Assembly: GCA_963761655.1 (NCBI GenBank)
Contig: CAVXHI010000002.1
Span: 124,001-188,000 of the forward strand
From: RYN-122 sp963761655
GTDB lineage: Bacteria; Actinomycetota; Actinomycetes; Mycobacteriales; SCTD01
DNA: 64,000 nt
Direction: 5' to 3'
How positions within the stretch are numbered: position 1 is the first letter of the stretch; every line of letters starts with the position of its first letter. Shown here piece after piece: positions 54,731 through 62,043 of the stretch. The notes below the pieces were generated by a model. It worked only from the letters and a program-made list of their open reading frames with translations. It was not told the DNA's origin and ran no database searches. The translations under genes were made by a program, and so were the position numbers.

Positions 54731-56269
54731 ATGACCCTGCAGCTCAAGTCCGGCACCGCCTGGGCCGACGTCTACGCCCGCGCCCGCGCGGCCGCCCCCG
54801 AGGCGTTCGACGCCGACCGGATCCTCAACCTCCACGGGGGTGAGTGGCAGCGCAGCGGGACCCCCGGGGAGCACGTCAACCCGGTCGACGGCCAGCCCAT
54901 CGAGGGCCCGCCGCGGATCGACCACGACGACGCGATCGAGGCGGTCAAGTTCGCCGGCACCGAGCACGACGCCTGGACGAAGGTCGACCTCGACGAGCGC
55001 AAGAGCCGCGTCGCGGCCGCCGTCGCGGACATGCGCACGCACCGCGACACCCTCGCCCAGCTGCTCGTCTGGGAGATCGGCAAGCCGTGGAAGCTGGCCT
55101 GCGACGACGTCGACCGCGCGCTCGACGGCGTGGACTGGTACCTCGGCGAGATCGAGCGCCAGCTCGCGGGCCGCTCGCCGCTGCCCGGGCCAGTCAGCAA
55201 CATCGCGTCCTGGAACTACCCCATGAGCGTGCAGGTCCACGCCGAGCTCGTGCAGTGCCTGGCCGGGAACGGCGTCGTCGCCAAGACCCCGTCGCAGGGC
55301 GGCTTCCACACCCTCACGCTCGCCCACGCCTTCATGAAGCGGGCCGGCCTGCCCGTCACGCTGCTGTCCGGCGTCGGCGCGGCCCTCGGCGACGCGCTCA
55401 TCAGCAGCCCGGAGATCGGCGCGCTGGCGTTCGTCGGCGGCCGGGCGAACGGCCGCAAGGCCGCCACCACCCTCGCCGACACCGGCAAGCGCCACCTGCT
55501 CGAGCAGGAGGGCCTCAACGTCTGGGGCGTCTGGGACTACAGCGACTGGGACAGCCTGGCCGCGCACCTCAAGAAGGGCTTCGACTACGCGAAGCAGCGC
55601 TGCACCGCCTACCCGCGGTACGCCGTGCAGCGCGAGCTGTTCCCGCAGTTCCTCGAGATGTACCTGCCGGTGGTGAAGAGCCTGACGTTCGGCCACCCGC
55701 TGGCGGTCGAGAGCGCCGACGACGACTACCCGGCCCTCAACTTCGGCCCGGTCATCTCCGCCTCCAAGGCTGCCGAGCTGCGCGAGCACTTCGAGAGCGC
55801 CGTCTCCGGCGAGGGCATCCCGCTCTACCGCGGCTCGCTGTCGCAGGGCCGCTTCCTCGACGGGCAGAACACGGACGCCTACGTCGCGCCGGGCTGCGTC
55901 CTCGAGCCGCCGAGCTCCTGGGCGCTGCGGCACGCCGAACCGTTCGGCCCGCTGGACTCGATCGTCCTGGTCGACTCCGAGGCCGAGCTGCTCGCCGCGA
56001 TGAACGCCTCGAACGGCTCGCTGGTCGGCTCCATCGCCACCGACGACGCCGACTTCGGCGCCCGGGTCGGGGAGCAGCTCCAGAGCTTCAAGGTCGGCAT
56101 CAACAAGCCGCGCTCGCGCGGTGACCGCGAGGAGGTGTTCGGCGGCAAGGGCGCGTCCTGGAAGGGGGCGTTCGTCGGCGGCGACCTGCTCGTGCAGGCG
56201 GTCACCGAGGGGGAGGGGCAGGTGTACGGCAACTTCCCGACGTACAGCCTGTACCCGGAGACGGTCTAG
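54731..56269 (+). CDS. Aldehyde dehydrogenase family protein
   Basis: A 512-residue NAD(P)-dependent aldehyde dehydrogenase. The ALDH substrate-channel segment NIASWNYPMSVQVHAELVQC replaces the usual PWNFP/NYP motif, the catalytic Glu is in LLEQEGLN, and the nucleophilic Cys is in FDYAKQRCTAYPR (about 296). The C-terminal NKPRSRGDREEVFGGKGASW region is ALDH-like but longer than in classic forms. The ATG at 54731 follows CGGAGGA. It is related to PaaN/PaaZ-type enzymes rather than betaine-aldehyde types, and the exact substrate is open. Confidence 0.86.
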   Translation: MTLQLKSGTAWADVYARARAAAPEAFDADRILNLHGGEWQRSGTPGEHVNPVDGQPIEGPPRIDHDDAIEAVKFAGTEHDAWTKVDLDERKSRVAAAVADMRTHRDTLAQLLVWEIGKPWKLACDDVDRALDGVDWYLGEIERQLAGRSPLPGPVSNIASWNYPMSVQVHAELVQCLAGNGVVAKTPSQGGFHTLTLAHAFMKRAGLPVTLLSGVGAALGDALISSPEIGALAFVGGRANGRKAATTLADTGKRHLLEQEGLNVWGVWDYSDWDSLAAHLKKGFDYAKQRCTAYPRYAVQRELFPQFLEMYLPVVKSLTFGHPLAVESADDDYPALNFGPVISASKAAELREHFESAVSGEGIPLYRGSLSQGRFLDGQNTDAYVAPGCVLEPPSSWALRHAEPFGPLDSIVLVDSEAELLAAMNASNGSLVGSIATDDADFGARVGEQLQSFKVGINKPRSRGDREEVFGGKGASWKGAFVGGDLLVQAVTEGEGQVYGNFPTYSLYPETV

Positions 56270-56362
56270 GTCCTCGGCCCGCTGCGGTCACGCGGACCTC
56301 TCGGCGCCTGTCGCTCCGCTCCTCTACGGCGCTGCCGAGGTCCACGCGACCTCCGCTCTCCA

Positions 56363-56401
56363 CACCGCCCGTCTCCGGCTTCAGGCCGGGGGCGGGCGGT
56401 G
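56363..56401. terminator. Bidirectional terminator between the aldehyde dehydrogenase and YaaA genes
   Basis: CACCGCCCG (56363-56371) pairs perfectly with CGGGCGGTG (56393-56401). Inside, three wobble/GC pairs and CCGGC/GCCGG extend the stem to 17 bp around TTCAG. It ends 6 bases before the minus-strand stop. Confidence 0.88.
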
Positions 56402-56406
56402 GCCGT

Positions 56407-57153
56407 CTACGGCTGCTGGCGGGCGCTCGCGAGACCGGTCAGGACGAGGTCGACCTGCTTGCCGGTGACCTCGACGGAGTCGGCGAGGGTGCGGCCGAGC
56501 TCGGCGACGTCGTTCGTGCTCCGGGCGCCGTGCTCGCAGAGGAGTCGGGCGAGCCTGCCCTTGGTCCACTTGTTGTCGTGGCTGACCGTGCTGCGGACGC
56601 CGTCGTCGTCGCGCAGGACCCGGACGACGACGGCGTGGGGGACGCGTGCGAGGGAGGCGTAGGCGCCGGAGCGGAGGTCGACGACGAGGCGCTCCTGCTC
56701 GAGCAGCGGCTCCACGGCGGGGCGCCACAGCGCGGCGAGGCCGCCGACGCCCGGGAGGACCGTCCCGCCCGACAGCCGGTACGCCGGCACCGGGTCCCTG
56801 GGGCGCAGCAGGCCGAACAGGGCCGAGCAGACGAGCAGCGAGGAGTTCGCACGGCGCAGCGCCCCACCGGTGAGGCTGGCGTAGCCGAGGTTGTCGTAGA
56901 CCACGCCGGTGTAGCGGGCGAGGGCCGGCAGGGTGCGCGAGGTGGTGAGGTCGGCGTCGAGGAGGGCCTGCTCGGGGGAGCACTTCAGGACGGTGGCGAG
57001 GCCGGGGAGGTCGCGCCGGGCGAGGTCCTGCAGGGCGTCGACGAGGCGGGCCCGGACGCTGGTGAGGGAGGGGGAGGACAGACGGTCGAGGTCCAGCGGT
57101 CGGCCGGTCCCCCCGGCAGCCTTTCCCTCGGACGGCGGCAGCAGGACGAGCAC
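56407..57153 (-). CDS. yaaA: YaaA family protein
   Basis: A 248-residue UPF0246/YaaA protein; E. coli YaaA lowers intracellular free iron and limits peroxide damage. It starts VLVLLPPSEGKAAGGTGRPL and has VVYDNLGYASL, SSLLVCSALFGLLRPRDPVP and the C-terminal DNKWTKGRLARLLCEHG. The GTG (complement of 57151-57153) is fixed by the family N-terminus and by TAGGGT 7 nt upstream with no Shine-Dalgarno. Confidence 0.92.
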   Translation of the reverse strand: MLVLLPPSEGKAAGGTGRPLDLDRLSSPSLTSVRARLVDALQDLARRDLPGLATVLKCSPEQALLDADLTTSRTLPALARYTGVVYDNLGYASLTGGALRRANSSLLVCSALFGLLRPRDPVPAYRLSGGTVLPGVGGLAALWRPAVEPLLEQERLVVDLRSGAYASLARVPHAVVVRVLRDDDGVRSTVSHDNKWTKGRLARLLCEHGARSTNDVAELGRTLADSVEVTGKQVDLVLTGLASARQQP

Positions 57154-57160
57154 GGGACGG

Positions 57161-57166
57161 ACCCTA
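57161..57166 (-). promoter_or_regulatory. -10-like hexamer (TAGGGT, minus strand), leaderless start of yaaA
   Basis: The plus strand reads ACCCTA. Seven bases separate it from the GTG beginning at 57153. Confidence 0.5.
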
Positions 57167-57244
57167 CGGGCGCGACCTCCCTGGTCCCGGGTCCGGACCC
57201 GTGGGACCGTTCCGGGCCGCACCCGCCTGCCCCCGGAGCCCTCC

Positions 57245-59191
57245 ATGCCCTGCACCCGCACGTCCGGCGTCGTCCTCGCTGCCTCGACCCTGCTCGGCGT
57301 GGTGGCGCTGACGGTGCCCGGCTCCGCGGCCCCGGCCGGCGTCGGTCTCCCGGCGTCGTCCCTCGCCGACGTGGTGGCTCTGCAGACGACCGCGCTGACG
57401 CGCAGCGGGCTGCTGACGGCGTCGCAGGCGGCCTCGCTGACGTCGGCCTCCGAGGCCGGGGCGTCGCGCCAGGGCGCGGCTGCCGCTGACGACGACGAGC
57501 CGGCGGGGGCCTCGCTCGTGACCCCGGCGGGCGACCTGGACGGGGACCGCGCGGCCGACGTCGTCGAGTCGCGGCTGGTGCCGTCGACCGACGACCGGAG
57601 CCTCCTGCAGGTCGTGTCGCGGTCCGGCCGCACCGGGCGGGTGCTGTGGACCAGGCGGGTGCAGGTCGCGTCCGGCCACCTCGCCTTCGCGCTGCCGCTC
57701 GATGTCGGGAGCCCGGTACGGCCCGGCGTCCTGGTGTTCGACTACGGGGTGCAGCAGAGCGGCAGCACCGGGACGGTGACGGACCGGTTCACGGCGTTCC
57801 GCGGCAAGGACGGCGCCCCCCTGTGGTCGCACGCCGACCGCGGCACCCTGTCGTCCGGCCCCGAGGGGCTGAGGAGCACCCACGTCCCGCGCCTCCTGGG
57901 CACGCTCACCACCGCGTCGGGCGCTGACGACCTCCTGCTCGGCTTCGCCGACTCCGCGTCCCCGGCCACCGACGGCGAGGACGGGTCCCCGTCGCCCGGC
58001 AGCCTGGACGTGTACGCCGTGCGGGCCGCGAGCGGCAGGGCCCAGCAGCTGGGCTCCCGGTCGAGCAGCACGGTGGGGACGCCGTCCGCGACCGCCGTCT
58101 CCGACCTCGACGGCGACCGCTCCGACGACGTCGCCGTCACGGTGCCCGGGACGGACGGGGCGGTCGAGGCTCGGCGCAGCACCGACGGCACAGCGCTGTG
58201 GCGGACCCCCCTGTCCCTGCCGGAGGACGGGCCCGTCCTGTCGATCGGCGCGCTGACCGGCGCCACGGCAGCCGGGCGGCCGGTCGAGGACGTCGCCGTG
58301 ACGGTCGACGCGCCGCCGCTGGCCGCCTCGCCTTCGGCGTCGCCCACAGCGTCGCCCTCGGGGTCTGCCGACCCGCTGCCGCTGCCCGTCCCGGGGCTCC
58401 CGGGGGGCGGGGCGTCACCGTCGGCCTCGCCGAGCAGCTCCGCCTCGGCGTCCCCGTCGTCCGGCGGCGCCGCTCCGGCGCCCCGGGTCGTCCTGCTGCG
58501 CGGCGACACCGGTGCCTCGGCGCTGACGGTCGACGGCGACACCCCGGTGCGCCTGCAGAAGGCGGGCGACCCGCTCGTGCCCGCCCTCGGTGCGAGCACG
58601 ACGACGTCGGCGTCCACGGGCGGCAGCACGACCGTGAAGCTCCGCCTGGTCGCCTACGACACCGCGGGCACGGTGCTCTACGGCCGAGAGCGGTCGCTGC
58701 AGGCCCCGGGCGACGTCGGCTTCGGCTTCGCCACGCCGGCGGAGGACCTGCAGCGCGACGGCGCCCTCGACGGGACCTTCGCGCTGGTCGTCTTCGGCGA
58801 CACCGGCCTCCGGACCTCCGAGGCGGTCTACGACGGTGCCACGGGCACGCCGCTCGTCCCCGCGCCCGTGCAGGTGCTCGGCGGGTCCGTCACGGGCACC
58901 GGTGACGACCTCGGGCGCGCGACGCTGGCGTCCACCGGGCACCGCATCGACGTGCAGCTGCTCCGCGGCCGCGACCGCAAGGTGCTCGCACGCACAGCCC
59001 TCCTGCCGAGGGTCGCCGTCAGGAGCACCGGGCTGGTCGCGCTGGACGCCTCCGCGAGCAGGTCCGACGTCCTGGTCGCCGGCGACGGGGACCGGACGGC
59101 GTTCCTCGCGGTGCTCGACGCGAACGGCAAGGTCCGCTGGACCGACGAGCACGCGCTGGGCGACCTGAAGGCCGCGGCGCCGCGCCGCTGA
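57245..59191 (+). CDS. Secreted FG-GAP/VCBS-like repeat protein
   Basis: A 648-residue exported protein. A signal peptide (SGVVLAASTLLGVVALTVPG, about 7-26) precedes an Ser/Ala-rich stretch and a beta-propeller-like body with calcium-type loops DLDGDRAADVV (about 97-107) and DLDGDRSDDVAV (about 284). Ser/Pro repeats (SPSASPTASPSGS and ASPSASPSSSASASPSSGG, ~355-415) form a flexible linker, followed by more blades. No anchor or enzyme motif is seen. Probably an envelope or extracellular binding protein. ATG at 57245; a little upstream lies the divergent yaaA. Confidence 0.78.
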   Translation: MPCTRTSGVVLAASTLLGVVALTVPGSAAPAGVGLPASSLADVVALQTTALTRSGLLTASQAASLTSASEAGASRQGAAAADDDEPAGASLVTPAGDLDGDRAADVVESRLVPSTDDRSLLQVVSRSGRTGRVLWTRRVQVASGHLAFALPLDVGSPVRPGVLVFDYGVQQSGSTGTVTDRFTAFRGKDGAPLWSHADRGTLSSGPEGLRSTHVPRLLGTLTTASGADDLLLGFADSASPATDGEDGSPSPGSLDVYAVRAASGRAQQLGSRSSSTVGTPSATAVSDLDGDRSDDVAVTVPGTDGAVEARRSTDGTALWRTPLSLPEDGPVLSIGALTGATAAGRPVEDVAVTVDAPPLAASPSASPTASPSGSADPLPLPVPGLPGGGASPSASPSSSASASPSSGGAAPAPRVVLLRGDTGASALTVDGDTPVRLQKAGDPLVPALGASTTTSASTGGSTTVKLRLVAYDTAGTVLYGRERSLQAPGDVGFGFATPAEDLQRDGALDGTFALVVFGDTGLRTSEAVYDGATGTPLVPAPVQVLGGSVTGTGDDLGRATLASTGHRIDVQLLRGRDRKVLARTALLPRVAVRSTGLVALDASASRSDVLVAGDGDRTAFLAVLDANGKVRWTDEHALGDLKAAAPRR

Positions 59192-59244
59192 ACCGGCTGG
59201 ACCTGCGCCGATAGCCTGGGGGCTCGCCGACGAGAGGACCTCCC

Positions 59245-60972
59245 GTGCTCCGCATGTCCACCCTGTTCCTGCGCACCCTGCGTGAGGACCCGGCGGACGC
59301 GGAGGTCCCGAGCCACCGCCTGCTCGTCCGGGCCGGCTACGTCCGCCGCGTCGCCCCCGGCATCTACTCCTGGCTGCCCCTCGGCGTGCGCACGTTGCGG
59401 AAGGTGGCCGACGTCGTCCGTCAGGAGATGGACGCCATCGGCGCGCAGGAGGTCATCCTCCCGGCGCTGCTGCCCCGCGAGCACTACGAGGCGACCGGCC
59501 GCTGGACCGAGTACGGCCCGAACCTGTTCCGCCTGCAGGACCGCCGCGGCGACGACTACCTCCTCGGCCCCACCCACGAGGAGATGTTCACCCTCATGGT
59601 CAAGGGCCAGTACACGTCCTACAAGGACCTGCCCGTCACGCTGTACCAGGTCGCCAACAAGTACCGCGACGAGGCGCGCCCCCGGGCCGGCATCCTGCGC
59701 GGCCGCGAGTTCGTCATGAAGGACAGCTACTCCTTCGACCTCGACGACGCCGGCCTGCAGAAGAGCTACGACGACCACCGGGCCGCGTACGTCAAGGTCT
59801 TCGAGCGGCTCGGCATGGACTACCGGATCGTGTCGGCCGTCAGCGGCGCCATGGGCGGGTCGGCGTCGGAGGAGTTCCTCGCGGTCGCGCCCACGGGCGA
59901 GGACACGTTCGTCTCCTGCACCGGCTGCGACTACGCCGCGAACACCGAGGCCGTCGAGGTCGCCGCGCCCCCCGCCTCGGAGGCCTCCGCGGGCCCGCTG
60001 ACGGTGCTGGACACGCCCGACACCCCGACCATCGACACCCTCGTCGAGGTGGTCCGCGGGCTCGGGCACGACATCACGGCCGCGCAGACGCTCAAGAACG
60101 TCGTCGTGAACCTCAAGCACCCGGACGGCCGGATCGAGCCCCTCGTGGTCGGCATCCCCGGCGACCGCGAGCTCGACCCGAAGCGCCTCGAGGCGAACGT
60201 CAGTCCGGCCGAGGTGATCGCCTTCGAGGGCGGCGACTTCGCCAAGCACCCGCAGCTCGTCCGCGGCTACCTCGGGCCCCAGGGGCTCACCGGCGTCCGG
60301 TACGTCGTCGACCCCCTGGTCGTCCCCGGGAGCGCCTGGGTCACCGGCGCGAACGAGCAGGGCAAGCACGCGATCGACGTCGTCAGCGGGCGCGACTTCA
60401 CGCCGTCGGGCGTGCTGCCCGCCGCGGAGGTGCGCGAGGGCGACCTGTGCCCCCGCTGCGGCTCGGCGTTCCGGATCGACCGGGGCATCGAGATCGGCCA
60501 CATCTTCCAGCTCGGTCGCAAGTACGCCGACGCGTTCTCGCTCGACGTCCTGGGCCCGGACAGCAAGCCGGTCCGCGTGACCATGGGCAGCTACGGCATC
60601 GGGGTGTCGCGCGCGGTCGCGGCCGTCGCCGAGCAGGCCTACGACGAGAAGGGCCTGGTCTGGCCCCGGTCGATGGCGCCCGCCGACGTCCACGTCGTGG
60701 GGGTGGGCAAGGGCGACCACGCCCCGACGGCGGCCCGCCTGGCAGGGGAGCTCGAGGCGCGCGGGCTCGAGGTGCTGCTCGACGACCGCCTGAAGATCAG
60801 CCCCGGGGTGGCCTTCAAGGACGCCGAGCTGCTGGGCATCCCGACCACCCTCGTGGTGGGCCGCGCGCTCGAGGAGGGCCTGGTCGAGATCCGCGACCGG
60901 CGGACCGGCGGCAGCAGGTCGGTGGCCCTGGACGAGGCGGTCGAGGCCGTGCTCGCCGAGGTGCGCGGCTGA
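59245..60972 (+). CDS. proS: Prolyl-tRNA synthetase (bacterial type, with editing domain)
   Basis: A 575-residue class II ProRS. Motif 1 region with GIYSWLPLGVRTLRKVADVV, motif 2 YRDEARPRAGILRGREFVMK, and motif 3 GSYGIGVSRAVAAVAEQ. The INS editing domain (about 225-400, TLKNVVVNLKHPDG) that hydrolyses Ala-tRNA(Pro) is present, so this is the prokaryotic-type enzyme. GTG start matches the family N-terminus. A TAGCCT -10-like hexamer lies at 59212-59217, with GAGAGGA before the start. The stop overlaps the ybaK start (CTGA). Confidence 0.96.
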   Translation: MLRMSTLFLRTLREDPADAEVPSHRLLVRAGYVRRVAPGIYSWLPLGVRTLRKVADVVRQEMDAIGAQEVILPALLPREHYEATGRWTEYGPNLFRLQDRRGDDYLLGPTHEEMFTLMVKGQYTSYKDLPVTLYQVANKYRDEARPRAGILRGREFVMKDSYSFDLDDAGLQKSYDDHRAAYVKVFERLGMDYRIVSAVSGAMGGSASEEFLAVAPTGEDTFVSCTGCDYAANTEAVEVAAPPASEASAGPLTVLDTPDTPTIDTLVEVVRGLGHDITAAQTLKNVVVNLKHPDGRIEPLVVGIPGDRELDPKRLEANVSPAEVIAFEGGDFAKHPQLVRGYLGPQGLTGVRYVVDPLVVPGSAWVTGANEQGKHAIDVVSGRDFTPSGVLPAAEVREGDLCPRCGSAFRIDRGIEIGHIFQLGRKYADAFSLDVLGPDSKPVRVTMGSYGIGVSRAVAAVAEQAYDEKGLVWPRSMAPADVHVVGVGKGDHAPTAARLAGELEARGLEVLLDDRLKISPGVAFKDAELLGIPTTLVVGRALEEGLVEIRDRRTGGSRSVALDEAVEAVLAEVRG

Positions 60973-61433
60973 CCCCCGCGGTCCGGCTGCTGGCCGCCGA
61001 GGGCGTGCCGCACACGGTCCACCCGTACACCGCGGAGGCGTCCGCGGGCGGGTACGGGCTGGCCGGTGCCGCCGCCCTCGGGATCGAGCCGGAGCGGATG
61101 CTCAAGACGCTGCTCGCCGACCTCGACGGCGCCCTCGTCTGCGCGGTCGTCCCGGTCAGCGGCTCCCTCGACCTCAAGGCCCTGGCGCACGCCCTCGGCG
61201 GTCGGAAGGCGGTCATGGCCGAGCCGGCCCGGGCGGAGCGGTCGTCGGGGTACGTCGTCGGGGGGATCAGTCCGCTCGGGCAGAAGGCCCGGCTGCGGAC
61301 CGTCGTCGACGAGACGGCCGAGCTCTTCGAGACGGTGCACGTGAGCGCGGGCAAGCGCGGGCTGTCGCTCGAGCTCGCTCCGGCCGACCTGGTCCGGCTG
61401 ACCGGTGCGGTGGTGGCGGACGTCGCGCGGTGA
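60969..61433 (+). CDS. ybaK: Cys-tRNA(Pro)/aminoacyl-tRNA deacylase YbaK
   Basis: A 154-residue trans-editing protein that hydrolyses Cys-tRNA(Pro) made in error by ProRS. It has PYTAEASAGGYGLAGAAALG, RMLKTLLADLD and SSGYVVGGISPLGQKARLRT, diagnostic of YbaK. The start is CTG at 60969 inside the proS stop (CTGA). LTPAVRLLAAEGVPHTVHPY lines up with the E. coli YbaK start MTPAVKLLEKN, so the CTG occupies the Met position. Operon coupling with proS fits their joint role. Confidence 0.93.
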   Translation: MTPAVRLLAAEGVPHTVHPYTAEASAGGYGLAGAAALGIEPERMLKTLLADLDGALVCAVVPVSGSLDLKALAHALGGRKAVMAEPARAERSSGYVVGGISPLGQKARLRTVVDETAELFETVHVSAGKRGLSLELAPADLVRLTGAVVADVAR

Positions 61434-61448
61434 TCCGCCGTCGTGCGG

Positions 61449-61454
61449 TAGGAC
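61449..61454 (+). promoter_or_regulatory. -10-like hexamer TAGGAC, leaderless start of the Lrp-type regulator
   Basis: TAGGAC(T) lies 6 nt before the GTG at 61461, with no Shine-Dalgarno. Confidence 0.45.
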
Positions 61455-61460
61455 TCCTGC

Positions 61461-61940
61461 GTGTTCACCCCCGACGCCGTCGACGCCCGGATCCTGCAGG
61501 CCCTGACCGCCGACCCCCGCCTGACCGTGAGCGAGCTGGCGGAGCGGGCCGGCGTCGTGCGCAACACCGCGCAGGCCCGGATGGAGCGCCTGCACCGCGA
61601 GGGCGTCCTCGGGCGCAACGACCGCGGCGTGGAGCTGCGGGCGCTGGGCTTCGCCGTGCAGGCCGTGGTCGCGGTCAACCTGCGGCACGCCGAGATCGAG
61701 GAGGCCTGCGCCGCCCTCGAGGACAACCCCGCGGTGCTCCTCGTCGAGGAGGTCGCCGGCTCGACCGGGGACCTCCTGGTCCGGGTCGCCTGCCGCAGCA
61801 CGGACGACCTGCAGGCCGTCGTGCACAGCCTGCTGCTGACGCCGGGCGTCGTCTCGACGACGACGCAGGTGGTGCTCAAGACCAGGGTGCCGTTCCGGGT
61901 GGGCCCGCTGCTGAGCAGTCTGCCCGCTCAGGCCCGGTGA
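61461..61940 (+). CDS. Lrp/AsnC family transcriptional regulator
   Basis: A 159-residue regulator. The N-terminal winged HTH (DARILQALTADPRLTVSELA, RAGVVRNTAQARMERLHREG) and the C-terminal RAM domain (about 65-145, VAVNLRHAEIEEACAALEDN), which binds amino acids, are both present. Such proteins often control the gene next to them. A near-perfect palindrome lies in the gap before the indolepyruvate oxidoreductase gene, which makes that gene a probable target. GTG start with an apparent leaderless promoter. Confidence 0.9.
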   Translation: MFTPDAVDARILQALTADPRLTVSELAERAGVVRNTAQARMERLHREGVLGRNDRGVELRALGFAVQAVVAVNLRHAEIEEACAALEDNPAVLLVEEVAGSTGDLLVRVACRSTDDLQAVVHSLLLTPGVVSTTTQVVLKTRVPFRVGPLLSSLPAQAR

Positions 61941-61951
61941 CGACGGCCACA

Positions 61952-61972
61952 CACTGAGCAGGCTGCGCAGTG
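61952..61972. promoter_or_regulatory. 21-bp palindrome, candidate Lrp-type operator
   Basis: CACTGAGCAG (61952-61961) and CTGCGCAGTG (61963-61972) are inverted around a central G with one mismatch. It is 72 bases before the oxidoreductase GTG. It could also end the regulator's transcript. Confidence 0.5.
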
Positions 61973-62043
61973 GAGGAACCGTCCCTCGACGCCAGGTTCA
62001 CCGCGCGGCACGCTGACGGCTCCTTCCAGCACCAGGAGCGCAC

